DNA from: Gamarada debralockiae
Lineage: Eukaryota > Ascomycota > Leotiomycetes > Helotiales > Hyphodiscaceae
Assembly: GCA_002803225.1 (NCBI GenBank)
Contig: NXFV01001000.1
Location: 1-64,000, forward strand
DNA length: 64,000 bases
Reading direction: 5' to 3'
A program made the position numbers and the translations under genes. Below the pieces are notes generated by a model. That model searched no databases, was not told where the DNA came from, and saw only the letters and a list, made by a program, of their open reading frames with translations. Shown here in pieces: positions 45,478 to 57,449 of this stretch. Position 1 is the first letter of the stretch. Each line of letters starts with the position of its first letter.

Positions 45478-46252
45478 TTTGACGCGTAGAAAAGTAATAT
45501 AAAATATAAACTGTAAGGTTTGTGAAGATATCGGCCGCAGCAGATTTCGAATGGTGACAGAAAGGCGTAGGAAACTGATCGGCCAGCCCAGCTGGAAGTC
45601 GAAAATAAGAATAGGAAGGTAATATGTTGAGGAAATGAGTAGTACTGGTTTAGAATGAAAATGTTGGCATAGGGAAATACATACAGGTTATATAACTTTA
45701 TCGTGAGGTTTTGGGTCCTTAGGAGTTTGGAATCATAATTGCTAGGTGGAGTTTCTTTCGTCTCATTGTTGAACACTACTCGGAGACCAGCCTAATTATG
45801 AAACCTTAAGTCAGCAGGCTATCAGATCATTCAGATGGCAGATAAGACCCATTTTCGGTTAAACTTGAGACATCTGTCAAAACAAAATTTGTAAGAAGTC
45901 GCATGAGATGAGATTTTGCGAGGAAGTAACGGTTATGCCAGATTGACGGCAACTTTTGTCGTCCATCAGACTAAAATTACCATGTCCTAAGGCCTTTACC
46001 ATGTGTATCGCTTTCTGGGAGGGATTTCTGTGCAGTGAAAATCTCTTGCTGCGGTAGGAAGAAGGGAATGACAAGACTCATCTGCTGAACTTGTTTCAAC
46101 ATTCGACTTGTAAAATAAGTCTACTCTAGATAAGCCTAGCAACCTACAGCTTCCACATGGTGATTGCATAATATGAGGCCAAGGTATAAATTCTTCCCCC
46201 CCGGTTAACAGTCCAGGGCCCTGTCCAAGCTATGGTTCGAAATGATAAGGTG
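45478..46252. other. Intergenic region
   Basis: This contains the AT-rich 5' flank of the secreted-protein gene (the open minus frame at 45474-45776 is judged leader sequence) and the 3' flank of the arylsulfotransferase gene. Nothing else is seen. Confidence 0.4.
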
Positions 46253-48089
46253 CTATAAAGTAATATTTTCTTGAGATATTCTCATGTAGCTGCTAGATGG
46301 GCTGAATCTATTCCACATCATCTTCCAGCCCTTTACCAAGCAAAAGAGAATTCCCACTGCGACAACGAAATGCTCTACCCACACCAAAACCGACATCGTA
46401 TCCCAATGCTCTTTATTAACTTGAGGAATGGTTGTATTCCACCCCTCGAACTGGGCAGAAACTTCCATTCTATCGTCTGGAAAACAATGAAGAAAGCCAC
46501 AAGTGTCCACTGTTGTCGGATCGGGCACCGAGGTCTTAGCAAGTGTCGAGTTTTTCATGCTTCCATCCACTCCCATAGCCTCTGCAAAGCTCCACGCCTT
46601 AAACCCATCGAAGGTATAATTCGTCTCAAACCCACTTTTCTCCGCTATTCCCAACAGCTGGTAAATGCCATCCTCAGTATCGGCGCCATAAAACCGCCAG
46701 GACAAGACCTCTGTAGCACCATTCCAGCTTACATAAAATGTCATCGACTCATTCCTCGACCTAGCATACGTCCACAGAGCTGGAGGCTGCAATGGTTCAC
46801 CCACCCAAACATCAGTGTATTTAAATGCTCGATAATTGAATGACTTCCATCCCAGCTCTGCAAACCAAACTGCGGTTCCATTAGGAAGGAACTCGCACAT
46901 TGCTGAATTTTCGCCGAAGCCCAGTAGAAAGCCGTTGCTGGGGAGTATTTGCATGTTACCCATTCCTCGGGACGCTATTCCGTCTTGTCCCGGAGCAGAA
47001 TAAGAGACAATGCGTGTAGCCGCATTGGTCTGGTGATTCAATTCTACCAGAAGGCCCGTCGAAGGGTGGGATTTAAGAATGAAGCCATCGTTATTATTGT
47101 TAAAGAGGGAGAGGATAGAATGATTGCCGGACGAAGATAGAACTCTTGCATCATGCTGTCGGCGGAAGTCGAAATTCTCGAGCTGAAATGTCGAGGAATT
47201 TCCACCTAGGCGCCATAGGATCGAACCGTCAGCACCAGAGACTTTGAATATGCTGTTTAGATGTCGAGCCGATACCAGATAGTCACCACTCTCTGTCCAG
47301 TCGACCGAGTTGATGTGGAAAAAGTCCCAGGCCGTTCTGCTGCTCTCACCATTGCCCGCTAATCGGAAGCTTGCCATGGGGACCTGGCTTTCCTCCAGTC
47401 CAACATGGTCCAGCGCACACCATTCAAACACAATTCCCCCATCTCCAAGGGCTATTTCCTGGAAACATGAATCCTGGACCCACAATCCTTCATAGAATCT
47501 CGGTTGATACAGGGTAAAGAGGGCACTGCTTCTTCCCTCTATTAATCTGAACTCATGTAGATCTACACCTGTCGTTACTTGTCTGGAGGAATTGCTGGAG
47601 ACTGTCTTCACGATTTGATAGTGGCGATTCATGATTATCCCAAGCCCAGATCCATGCATGCCGAGCTGGTGGCCATGCCAGAAGCAGAGGTGTGGCGAGT
47701 GCTGGTAGAAACAAATGTGGAGGCCCTGGATGTCGGAGTGACCAGCGCCGCCAGAAAAGGAGAGGCCAGACCATACGAGGTCCTGTTGAGATGTTAAACC
47801 ACAACTCGAGAAAGATGGCTTAAACTTACACCATCATTAAGAAAGATGTAGGGCGCTGAGTCAGGCTTGTATTCTGCCGTGAAATAAGGAGAGACAAAAA
47901 TATGTCCTGGTGTGACGTGAGATTTTTCATGGATTGAGATATTCAGGGTTGGAGCTTTCAGGTCGGGTCTCTGTACACGAGAACATTAGCTTGTGCTACC
48001 CACAGTCCCATCATGTGCAGCGTTAGCTTGTGTTGACTTACAGAATAATATGTTGGGAACCATTCTGAGCCACGTTCTGCTGTGCCCAT
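46253..48089 (-). CDS. Arylsulfotransferase-like (ASST) protein with C-terminal membrane anchor
   Basis: The family (fungal Arylsulfotran_2 type) has a beta-propeller fold related to bacterial PAPS-independent arylsulfate sulfotransferase; the fungal substrate is not known. Exons are 48089-48042, 47970-47830 and 47782-46253, all junctions in phase 0, giving 572 residues. Family blocks seen are HVTPGHIFVSPYF, YIFLNDG joined by splicing to DLVWSG, HLCFWHGHQ, GHGIIM-like GSGLGIIMN, DLHEFRLIEG, DFFHINSVDW, ILWRLGGNSSTF and RQHDARVL. Near the C-terminus, VLVWVEHFVVAVGILFCLVKG looks like a single membrane segment, with a short basic tail after it. The start at 48089 (MGTAERGSEWFPTYYS) lacks a signal peptide; family members usually have one, so an upstream exon or truncated 5' end is possible. 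Confidence 0.82.
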
Positions 48090-49056
48090 TCTGCGGCAGC
48101 GAATTATGGTGATAAACGTCGGAAAGATTGAGCATCTAGCAAAGATTCTTCTCCACCCTTCCCTTCAGCAACGAATTTACAGTGCAGCTCCCGTTTGCAC
48201 AATTGTGGCCTTCGGAGGTTCCTAGGGACTGACGGAGCTTGAAACTTTCGCAAGGAGGTGATAAAATGTCAGATGGAAAATGGTTCAGTCCCAAGGTTCA
48301 GTCTCTCAAACTATTTCCTTCTAGCATTAAGCCGAAGGTGGATTTGAGGATTAAGGACTGCAAATGAGGCACCATAACTAAGGTGCGTTTACTTACGTTA
48401 TCCACCGAGCGAGCATAGAGCCAAGAGCGTTAGATTTGAACATGGAACAAGACTAACAAAGGGCGTGCCGCGGGGAGGGTGCGGACGCCACAATCCGCTA
48501 ATGTTCCGAGGAAGTTTGATAGAAAGTCTAAATCATGACCAGGAAGTTTAAGAGATTTGTGGATCTTTGTACGGAGTCGAGTGTCAGGTGTCAAAACATA
48601 CCAAGCTTGTGTCCTGAACCCTGTCCGATCAGTTAGGGTGGCCATGCGATTATATCCGTCCGGAGATCATCCGATATTTTCATGGATCTCCAAGCCCCAT
48701 TCAGACGAAGATTTCACTTGCATCCTTTGAACCTTATTTTTGTCTGATGTTAGAAATTGAGTCGTGAGTCTACAGGATCTAGAACGATAGGTGGAAGATC
48801 AGACGAGCATATTGTCAAGGTAGACGGAACTCTGATTGTTTGTATGTTTGTATAATGCTAATATTTGAGGCTGCATGCGTCACTCACAATACTAGATAGG
48901 ACTCATGCGATTGTATATAGGGAGCACAGTTTAATTCTAAATCAACTCTTGGTGGTAAGATAAGTCAGCTTTTCTCTGTAGACCGTAAGGCTCTTCTGCC
49001 CGGTATTGTGACTGGCTAACCTAACCACTAAGTCAATAGTAAGAGATTCTTTCCCT
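48090..49056. other. Intergenic region
   Basis: Lies between the 5' end of the arylsulfotransferase gene and the 3' end of the transporter gene. A missing first exon of the former could lie here, but I could not identify one with a signal peptide. Confidence 0.4.
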
Positions 49057-50406
49057 CTAAGTCATTTCATTGGCTTTATCTCCATGCCGTCGAGCCTTTG
49101 CTTTAGAGCATGCTACAAAAAGAGATGACCCTATAATCACAAAACCCCCTCCGATTGAGCTCAACTTTGGACTCACCCCAAACGCTATGGCATCCATGAC
49201 AAGGGCAAAGACAAGTTGAGTATAGACCATGTTCATTGCAGTGACAGACTTTTCGGCTTGTAACGAGAGAGTAATAAAGAGTTGCTATTTAAACCTGTCA
49301 GCAATCTCAAGTGCAACCTAATTTCTGGAAAGAGTAACATGCCATTGCAAATCCACAGACTCCACTTAGTACAAGCAAACACAATTCCCCCGTACTTTTA
49401 GGAATAGTAAAACTCCCTAATCCAGGGAAAAGAACTAGAGATACGATGCTGAAAGTACAGCAAAGCGCCACGAAACCGTTTACCACAACCAAAGGCTCCT
49501 CTCTCTTTCCCAGAGACTGGATGCTTAGAAAAGCTGCCTATCAAACAAAGATTAGACTTTTTCACTACGACTTCATTCAAGTTAGATTATACTGACTGCT
49601 GAACCACAAACTCCAATTAAACCAATACCAAGCGCGGAGAGTCGACCAATTATCGAGGCATTATTTGGATCAGTATATGGCGACCAAGAAAATAATGACC
49701 CTGGGTTCGCTAAAAGCAGAACTCCGACTAGGGACAACGCTGACCCAAGCTTTTCTGGGAATGAGAACGGTAATTGTAGAAAGAGGTGACCAGCGCACGC
49801 AGCTACCATGGGTGTAAGGAATGTGATCACGGTCGCTTCACTTAGATCGAGATATTTCAAGGAGTCTAAAGAACTTGTCAGCAAAGAGTGCACAATACAA
49901 GATTGGATACTTGATCCGCACAGTATAAACCGAAAACTCCAAGGAAGCCGCCCACGGCGCGGATAAGCAGCAAATGTGCATTTTCCTTCTTCCCAAATGG
50001 GAAACCGGGAATCTCTTTTCTCCACATGTAGCCGGTGAGAATAACTGTCGTGATACTCATTCTGAATGACAGGATCTGGATATCGCGTCTTAGCAGGTAA
50101 TTCAGCCAAAGACCAGTTCTTTTTTTTTTTTTTACGAACTTGCAGAGGGAGCATCTTGCTTGATGAATTTTCCAACATTCGAACAGAAACACCCATAAGC
50201 GAGCTGAATAGCTGCGCAAGAACCATCCACCCAATCGCACGGTAAGTGGTATTTTGCTTATTCGTTCCGTCATGTTGAGAGATAGTCTGCTCCTCCAATG
50301 CGAGTTGGCTGTTTGGGAGAGCAGAAAGTTGATAGAGTCGGCCACGGTCGTTGTATTTATTGGGTGGGTTCAGCGAGTCCAGGTGTGGTGAGTCCTCGCA
50401 ATGCAT
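49057..50406 (-). CDS. Drug/metabolite transporter (EamA/DMT superfamily)
   Basis: This is a multi-pass membrane protein of the EamA type, likely exporting a small metabolite; the substrate is unknown. Exons are 50406-50140, 50075-49922, 49865-49597, 49537-49343 and 49284-49057, giving 370 residues. The duplicated EamA fold is visible: FSSLMGVSVRMLE in TM1, RMSITTVILTGYMW, AVGGFLGVFGLYYSLKYLDL (restored by splicing 49921-49866), SEATVITFLTPMVAACAGHL and LGSALSLVGVLLLANPG in the first half. GRLSALGIGLIGVCGSAAAF, GVCGFAMQLFITLSLQAEKS and VYTQLVFALVMDAIAFG are in the second. The last intron (49342-49285) appears to use a GC donor; only that choice restores the GVCGFAMQ motif in frame. The first intron starts with GTTCGT followed by a long A run. 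The N-terminal 60 residues are hydrophilic and cytosolic. Confidence 0.85.
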
Positions 50407-50880
50407 GGTTTACAATGTTAAGCTGAAGTCTCGTATTTCATGAAGTATTCTTTTATTTTCACTCCCAGGTCCCAATAACTCGAAGCAAAGAAAGTCTGGA
50501 AATGTATGTTAGGGATATCAATTATAATTGATTGTTTAAGCCTGTATTCGGCTCGTGAAACTCAGTGATCGTGCACGCTGAAACAAGCCGATGCTCTTGT
50601 ATCATCAGCAAAGTTTAGTCGACGAGAATCGTGCATTGAAAGTCGCAGACAGACATCTGATCTAACTCCTTCCAATATGATGAAGCAAAGGCTGCTCTGC
50701 AGGGCTGCTAAGCCCCCGCCTTTTCTTTTTCCTCAGGGCTACCTTCACCAAACTATTTAGAAGGGTATCGACCATTTGATTTTCATCGCATTTACCTCTA
50801 TGCTCAGCTCACTTAACGAATTATCAAGTTTGGCTCCGATAAAATACACACTAGGGAACAACACACCGCACTTCTAAAGG
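50407..50880. other. Divergent intergenic promoter region
   Basis: Separates the transporter (minus) and sulfotransferase-family (plus) starts and so probably holds both promoters. No coding content is seen. Confidence 0.4.
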
Positions 50881-51864
50881 ATGGCTGGATATGGAATGCC
50901 CGGAACCGCTGTACTGCATGAAGACGGAGTGGATATCGATCGAAAACAGTGCCACCGAGTTGTGCCTATGAAAGTCTTGGTTCTTGGTCTCTGCCGGACG
51001 GGCACAATGTGTGGGTTCATTCCAACTCAAATTTCCCTCCAGCCGCACATTGGCTAAGATAAACAAATGAATACAGCTGTCCGCATAGCTTTAAGATCGC
51101 TAGGGTATCTGGAAACATATCACATGAGATCAGCGAGCACAGAAACTCCACGTGACTGCGAGATGTGGATGCAGGCACTCCACGCCAAATTCGATGGTCA
51201 AGGAAGCTTTGGAAAGGAGGACTGGGACATGCTTCTCGGGCACTGCCAAGCAGTGTGCGATTTCCCAGCTGCGGCCTTTGGGCCTGAATTAATTGCAGCA
51301 TATCCGAATGCGAAAGTGATTTTGACAAACCGTGATGTTAACTCTTGGCATGAGTATGTAAACCCCGATTATTCAGAGTGTGTAGGTTATTAATCTTGCT
51401 CTAGTTCTTGTTCTAAAACGATCCTTCGAGGGATTCAGGATCCAACATTCGCTATGGTGTCAGCATTCGACTGGGCATTTCGATTGTACCGTCCTATGCT
51501 CCTAACTCTGTGGGATCGGTTTTTCCAGGGCGACTTTGAAAGAAGAGGCAAGGAGGTTTATACTGCTCATTACGATCATATCCGCGCACTTGTACCTCCT
51601 GAGCGGCTTTTAGAGTACTCAGTTGATGATGGATGGGAGCGTTTGTGCGAATTTCTGGGGGAAGATGTACCAGATCACCCATTTCCGAAGACGAATTCTG
51701 CGGATGAGTTTGTTTTTGGACTGAAAGCAAGAAACCAGAGCAAAGTAAAAGAAGCCGGATCAAGAGGAATCAATCTGCTCTTTAGATTTAGCATTTTCAG
51801 CTTAGCACTTATGGCGTTGTTAAACCTCTTGCGGGAGCATAGCTTCGTGGCATTCGGCCTGTAA
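50881..51864 (+). CDS. Sulfotransferase-family (P-loop) protein
   Basis: There are three exons, 50881-51010, 51077-51357 and 51439-51864, totalling 837 nt or 278 residues. The family is the fungal Sulfotransfer_4 group, often auto-annotated as NAD-dependent epimerase or P-loop protein. The start MAGYGMPGTAVLHEDGVDI matches the usual N-terminus. MKVLVLGLCRTGTM is the phosphosulfate-loop-like strand, completed as GTMSVRIALRSLGY by the first splice. LGHCQAVCDFPAAAFGPELI and KVILTNRDVNSWHE (the PAPS 3'-phosphate region) follow. WDRFFQGDFERRGKEVYTAHY and LVPPERLLEYSVDDGWERLC complete the fold. The C-terminus LFRFSIFSLALMALLNLL is a membrane segment. Activity has rarely been tested for this group, so the reaction is inferred from the fold. 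Confidence 0.88.
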
Positions 51865-53447
51865 TTCATGTTGAATGGTCGATGGAAAATCTGCTAGCAT
51901 AAGTCGCGCCCGAGACGATAAACCCGTTCTTGCAACCCTGTCACGTGATTGAAGGTGAAATGAGGGATTGAGAAGCAACCAAGTCGGTGTATTAAGATCT
52001 GAAGGTGTTACTAAGTAAAGCAGGTACAGGAGTCTATATTAATAGACAAATCACAGTAATACGCAAAGAACAGGCAGCAGTAATCAAGTGATCTATAAGC
52101 CATGTGATAAGTCACTTGTCTTACTTGCCTCAACCAGAGACATTGATTACTTATTCCAACACTACTGGATCTGCTGGAATATCAATAACACAAACGCGAA
52201 TAATAACCCGTAGTTAATCGGTGGTCATTCCTTTAGTTCATCAGACTGGACCCTAAATCGATTTAGACTCATTTGAAGATCTACAGACCACTTCTGTCGT
52301 CAGGGGGCAGGCAGGATTATGTCGTCAAACGGATCATCGTCGATCATCTGAGGTCGTCTTATAAATGGACCATCTCGCGCTTGTATCAGTTATGGGTAAT
52401 GTACGTTAAAATCCAACGCACGTTAGTCTTCTCCTTCTCCTTAAGGATACGGTTACTTTTGATGTATCGTCTGACGACGCTTGTGAAGGCGTTGAGAGCG
52501 TTTAGCGGTAATAGTTTGACAATATTATTATGGCTGGGAGAAAGGACGATGGAGCGGTTTGCAGCGGGCATTGGAAGGTAGGTTTGATTGTACTGCATGG
52601 TTGATTATGACCGGGACAGTTGCTAGAGGGTCATTTAAGGCAGGTGACGGTGTTGCGGGGCATTTGGGGTGCCCAGCCTCATCATTTGCGGAGACTCATC
52701 CGAAGTTAGCGATTGTGCTGGTGGGTCAATAACAATACCAGATTGGGTTAGTGGATCGTTTGTTGGTATCATTTGCCGGCAGATTATTGTGTCACCACCG
52801 GAGAAGGATCATTTTGAACGACTGCCGGTTTGCTGGCCTGCGACGACAGAGTTGGTGTTTGTGTTACCGTTGTAGGAGTCAATGTCAGCCTGGCGACTGG
52901 TGATATACTCTTTATCTGAAAATCGGGCCTATCAGTATTCGAAGTATGCCGCAATGATGCACTAGCATGAGCGACTTGGTGTGTGAAAGCAAGCCATGGA
53001 AATGAAACAAATTTTCGATTGAACACAAAGCAAAAGAATGGATAATAATCGATTTTGTGATAACTCTTTAGATACTTCTTGAGTCGGGTCTCCCTCTTAA
53101 AATGCCACTTACTTCTTACTTCTAAGATGGTGGAGGATAAAGAGAGGAACGAAGGCGTAGGGAGGGGATGAGGCTCGTCTAAATTTGCGATCCTTACACG
53201 TGACTTAGCGCAACGCGAATGTAAACACGCCTGATCGTCAAAATCGTGACATCCCGACAATCAAGACGACGCCCAAGCACCCCACGACTACCGATGTATC
53301 GCATTGCCAGGCTCGAGAAGATTACCTCTGTATATCATCAATTGACGCGAAAGCAATTGCGATCAGCCGCGACGACCCCAACGTCGCGAAATCCGAACAA
53401 TCGAACTCTAGAGCCAACCTGCAGATGCGCTGCCTAAACTCTGATCA
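51865..53447. other. Intergenic region
   Basis: About 1.6 kb without a convincing gene. A short imperfect inverted repeat CAAGTGA..TCACTTG lies near 52085-52120. ORFs at 52273-52581 and 52784-53260 show no family features. A plus ORF at 53246-53437 immediately upstream of the kinetochore gene is Arg-rich and probably leader sequence. Confidence 0.4.
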
Positions 53448-55033
53448 ATGACTACCATCGTACGAACGCGAATTCCTTTAGAGACGTTGAGCATGAGTCA
53501 GCAGCCTACAGGGCGAAGAAGAAGCCAGCGGCTTCGTGCTGGTGAGTGGAAAACATATGGGTTCTTGCACGGGGACCTGCAAACGCAATTTGCGCATCCA
53601 TCAGAGCTCATGCTGACAGCGAACACAGCATACGATGAAGAGGACGATGGATTTATGTTTACGCGTGGATCGAAACGAACGAAGCCTGCGCCGACGGAAC
53701 CTGAGCCTGCCCCCGCACCTGAACCAGCACCGAAGAAGACCAAAACGCGGAAGGAACGCGATGAGGAGCCAGCGGCGACAGTGAAGAAGGCCAGGGGGCG
53801 GGAGATGAGCTTTTCGACACCGAAGGCGGATAATGATACTATCACTATGTCCAAGAAAAGAAAAGGCACACGCTCGTCGACAGGGAAGGAGCTAAATGGC
53901 GAGAGCAGTACCAATCAAACTACTCTGGAACAGACCGATTATGACAACATTGACCTTGTTGGCGCGCCTGGAGCAGACGAGACAAACAAGTCGATATTGG
54001 AAGCGGAGGTTAGCAAGCATTCTACAGTGATCTCTCTACCATTCAGCGACACACCAATAATCAACCGGAATAAGGAATTGAGAAAGAAAGGCGCAGGCAC
54101 GCGGAGAAGTAGTCTGGGACTTCGAGGCAGAAGGGCGAGCTCACTGATTGATAGCGGCCATAGCGCGATACCACATCGAGAGGTGGAAACTACAGAGTTC
54201 TACAAGCACATCGAAGCAGAGGGTTTGAGCGAACCACGCAGGATGAAGCAGTTATTGACGTGGACTGGAGAACGAGCTTTGGGGGAGAAACCATCCCACG
54301 GAGATCCTGATAGCGCAGCAGCTCTTGCAGGTAAAGAAAGCCGATCCACGTTGGCAGGCATTAGGTTAACAGTTACAGCGCGCGTGATCAAGGAATCGCT
54401 GCTCAAAGATTTTGGTAACAAGTCGGAATTTTCGGACTGGTTCAATCGCCAAGAGACAGCTCCGACGAAAATTGTCAAGAAGCCGAATCCCAGAAACGTC
54501 GAAATAGAGGAAAATCTCGCAGGTCTAGAAGAGAGGATCAAGAGGTACGATTGCTATGAAAGGATCCCCTTATTGCTTTACTAATCTAATTTAGGTTACG
54601 CGAAGAACGAGATCAATGGAAAGCGCTCTCGAAACCGCCTCCTTCCCTTCCTCCAATTTTGCCGGATGAGTCAAGAGAGTTCGACGCGTCACAAATCGAC
54701 CCTTCTCTCCTCGACCCTGAACAAGCTGCTATCCTCGCCGCTGTTGCCTCTGCGCCCGCTCTCGCTATCCGAAAACAAGCTTCCGAACGACTCAGAGCTG
54801 TACAGGCGGGTCTGGAATTCCAAGTTGACCAGTTTGCAGACGGTGTTCATAAGCTGGAGCAATACCAAGAAACTGCTGGCAGAGTTGCGGACAAAATACT
54901 GGTGCTTAGCGCCATAAGATTGGATGAGAGAGAACGGAAGGCGAAAGAGGAGGTGGGCACGAGAGATTTACCTATGCAGGAGGTCCTGCGAAGTTTGAGT
55001 AGGATCTTGCCCGACGGTGGGAGTAGACGATGA
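53448..55033 (+). CDS. dsn1: Kinetochore protein Mis13/Dsn1 (Mis12/MIND complex)
   Basis: Dsn1/Mis13 is a subunit of the Mis12 complex that links centromeric chromatin to the Ndc80 complex. There are two exons, 53448-54544 and 54595-55033, giving 511 residues; an alternative ATG at 53493 would give 496. The N-terminal half is charged and disordered, with Pro/Glu and Lys repeats (EPEPAPAPEPAPKKTK). The diagnostic block is at about residues 219-245: RRSSLGLRGRRASSLIDSG, then IPHREVETTEFYKHIEAEGL and EPRRMKQLLTWTGERAL. The two RRxS-type sites in it correspond to the region phosphorylated by Aurora B/Ipl1 in yeast and animals. The C-terminal half is helical coiled coil (LEERIKRLREERDQWKAL, restored by splicing). 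No gene order or regulatory signal adds to this. Confidence 0.9.
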
Positions 55034-55655
55034 GAAACGGAAGTGTTTCGAGATTCCTGCAATTTGGCTACAATCACAGAGTAAGGATTGACGGACTACG
55101 AATTCATGTCGTGTGATTCAGATGTGACCTGTGTGGTCTTTACGAGATGTCGAGAGTAGGAGGAAGAGGGGACTCCGATCTCCACTTATCACACCCACTT
55201 TGGCGCGTGGAATGGCTTGAGGGATACTTGCACTTTTCTTGGGAGGAGCATTGGGAGCGGGCATCATGAATGAAAGTCTCCGCATTATGGAAATGAAGCA
55301 TGGTGTTTGGGGGATGCTTTTGAACGCTTATGCACAAATGGAGTTGATTGTTGGAGGAACCTCGACAATAGACTCGAGTTCGAGCTGAGCTAGCCGATTT
55401 TTATGAAGTAATGCACGAATTTGAAATCCCCTTGGCCATGGGATCTTTGCCACTTTCACTATTTTGAATAAGATCGAAACTTGCCTAATTTTTTTATTTT
55501 TTTTTTTGAAATTGCCAAGTGACACCAAGTCAGGTGCTGGATATTTAACCCAATCCAGCAGCCTAAGTTTTCTTCCAGTCATGTTCCATCTTCCTATCCT
55601 TCTATCACCGCTTACTCAGCAATCGGCTTCTCAATTTACATGCTCACCCCTCAGA
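55034..55655. other. Intergenic region
   Basis: Contains a T-rich tract at about 55489-55507 and the former promoter of the HET relic. No gene is supported. Confidence 0.4.
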
Positions 55656-57110
55656 ATGGCTAACAATCTATACAAGGCCTTGCATGAGGATGCACGCGAG
55701 ATTCGTCTTTATGACTCGGAGCCGGAAAGCCAGAAGACGAAATCCAAGCCACACCCTCCACAACTTCACTTGATGAGCGCCTAGAATACGAAGCTCTTTC
55801 CTATGTATGGGCGACCAGCCATTACGCAGCCCATAAAATTGGATGGGCGATCTTTCGAAGTGACCGAAAATCTCGAGGCAGCGTTGCGCCGTTTATGTCA
55901 ACCTGATGTGAGCCGGGTTTGGATCGATGCGATCTGCGTTAACCAGATTTATCTTCCTGAGCGCAACTCACAAATTCGTCTCATGTGAGACATATATTCG
56001 AAATGCACACACTGTCTGATTTGGCTTGGGGGGAAGACGAGACCACGGCAGAAGGTGTAAAATTTCTGGAGTTTGCAGCTACGGATAGGAGTGGCCTCGT
56101 TTTCTGGGATGATTGGCTTGGACGCATCTAGAGCTGATATTACGAAGTCTGTAGTCGAGATTTTTGAGAAAGATCCGCAGTGCTTTGAGCCGTTCTGAGA
56201 CTGATATCGAGAGCGTGGTGGTATCGAATCTAGACAGTTCAGGAGTTCGTACTTCCTAAGTCGGTGTTAATCATGTATGGTAGTTTATTATTAAATGGGA
56301 TCTCGTTGTTAGAGCTTAAGAAGTGCTACTCTCCCACTACGACTCCTGCTGCTCGAACTACTACGGCCCGTTGGCCCGAAGGTTCCCAAAATTCGGTATT
56401 TTGGACTGACACCATTGTGCTACAACTCTTTCGCAGGCAACGGACACGAAATAAACTCTTATTATGAGATTTGATCGACGTCTTGAGGAACCTTCGTCCT
56501 CGATTAACGTTTGACCCTCGAGATAAAGCCTACGGCGCCTTGGGCTCGTGAAGCTCTGTCCCGATACGACTATTATTCCTAGCTATAAGTCTGATATACG
56601 TGTGGTCTTGTAGCCCGACATTAAAGACATTTGCATAAAGGGAACCCTTAAAATGCTAACCTATGTAGAGGACAGAGACTCGAAGCCAAGTGTGTACGGG
56701 CCTCTATTATAGGCACTTGACTGGTCCGTCCCGAGCTTGCACTGGGATAACTAGGAAGTTTGGATTGTGAGAAGCAGTATTGGACTGTATAACGCGTGCA
56801 AGAACCTCTTATTCTGTGGAGACTTCTACGATAACAGAGTTCTGGACGATAGAAGAGTGAAGTAAGATTTGATCCTTCACGTCGGTGGAGAAATGGGACA
56901 GGACAGGACCTTCTCGACTGTGTTGAAACAAAAGACTTAGATTGACGCCTACCGTCGATTTGCAAGCCCCTCGACGACATAACGTTCTAAAGAATTTTGC
57001 TTTATAATAGCTATACCTAGCAGAGCGCATTCTAACAGGTACTTCGAGCGGCCGAACAGCATTACCGAGATTGTCAGATTTGGTGGACACCTAGCATTAG
57101 GGGTAGGAAA
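55656..57110 (+). pseudogene. Broken HET domain gene 2
   Basis: The frame from ATG 55656 reads LYKALHEDAREIRLYD like a HET protein start and stops at 55782-55784. Further HET motifs appear in other frames. They are LDERLEYEALSYVW at about 55765-55812, IKLDGRSFEVTENLEAALRR at about 55832-55892, VSRVWIDAICVNQ at about 55909-55947, a WLGEDETTAEGV segment near 56025-56060, a WYRI-stop-TVQEFVLPKSV stretch near 56220-56265, and RLTFDPRDKAYGALG near 56500-56545. There are at least four frame changes and several stops, so the gene is dead. The end is set where recognisable text fades. It is a different HET gene from the one at 28-30 kb (little similarity between the two outside the shared motifs). 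Confidence 0.75.
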
Positions 57111-57449
57111 TGAGATAGTTGTTTAAAAGGAAGTGGAAAGTGTTTATTAATGTGGAAACTACGATTTCAGCAAATATTTTATGCTGTAGATTCTTTATTA
57201 CCGCCAAGTAATTAATTGGTATCGGACCTCCGTGAATAAACGCTGGCGATGAGGTCTAGATCCTTTGTGGCGGAATTGTGCCTTATATTCTTCGCTAGTC
57301 TGAGGAGATTTTTTGTAGCCTAACTTGGACATTGTGGATCAGCCCTGTCACACGTTGGTTGGGGAGTCCTATGTTGATGATATCATGGATGGGGAAGCTG
57401 CTGCGGGGTTGGAAATAGATATCTCCCTTATGATTTATCCTTGCCAGCA
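57111..57449. other. Intergenic region
   Basis: AT-rich gap between the HET relic and the 3' end of the CorA-like gene. Nothing is seen. Confidence 0.4.

Noticed and set aside
45474..45776. Minus-strand 100-residue ORF upstream of the secreted-protein gene
   Set aside because: AT-driven composition (Phe/Tyr/Leu/Ile), overlaps the likely promoter and leader of the gene, no motif.
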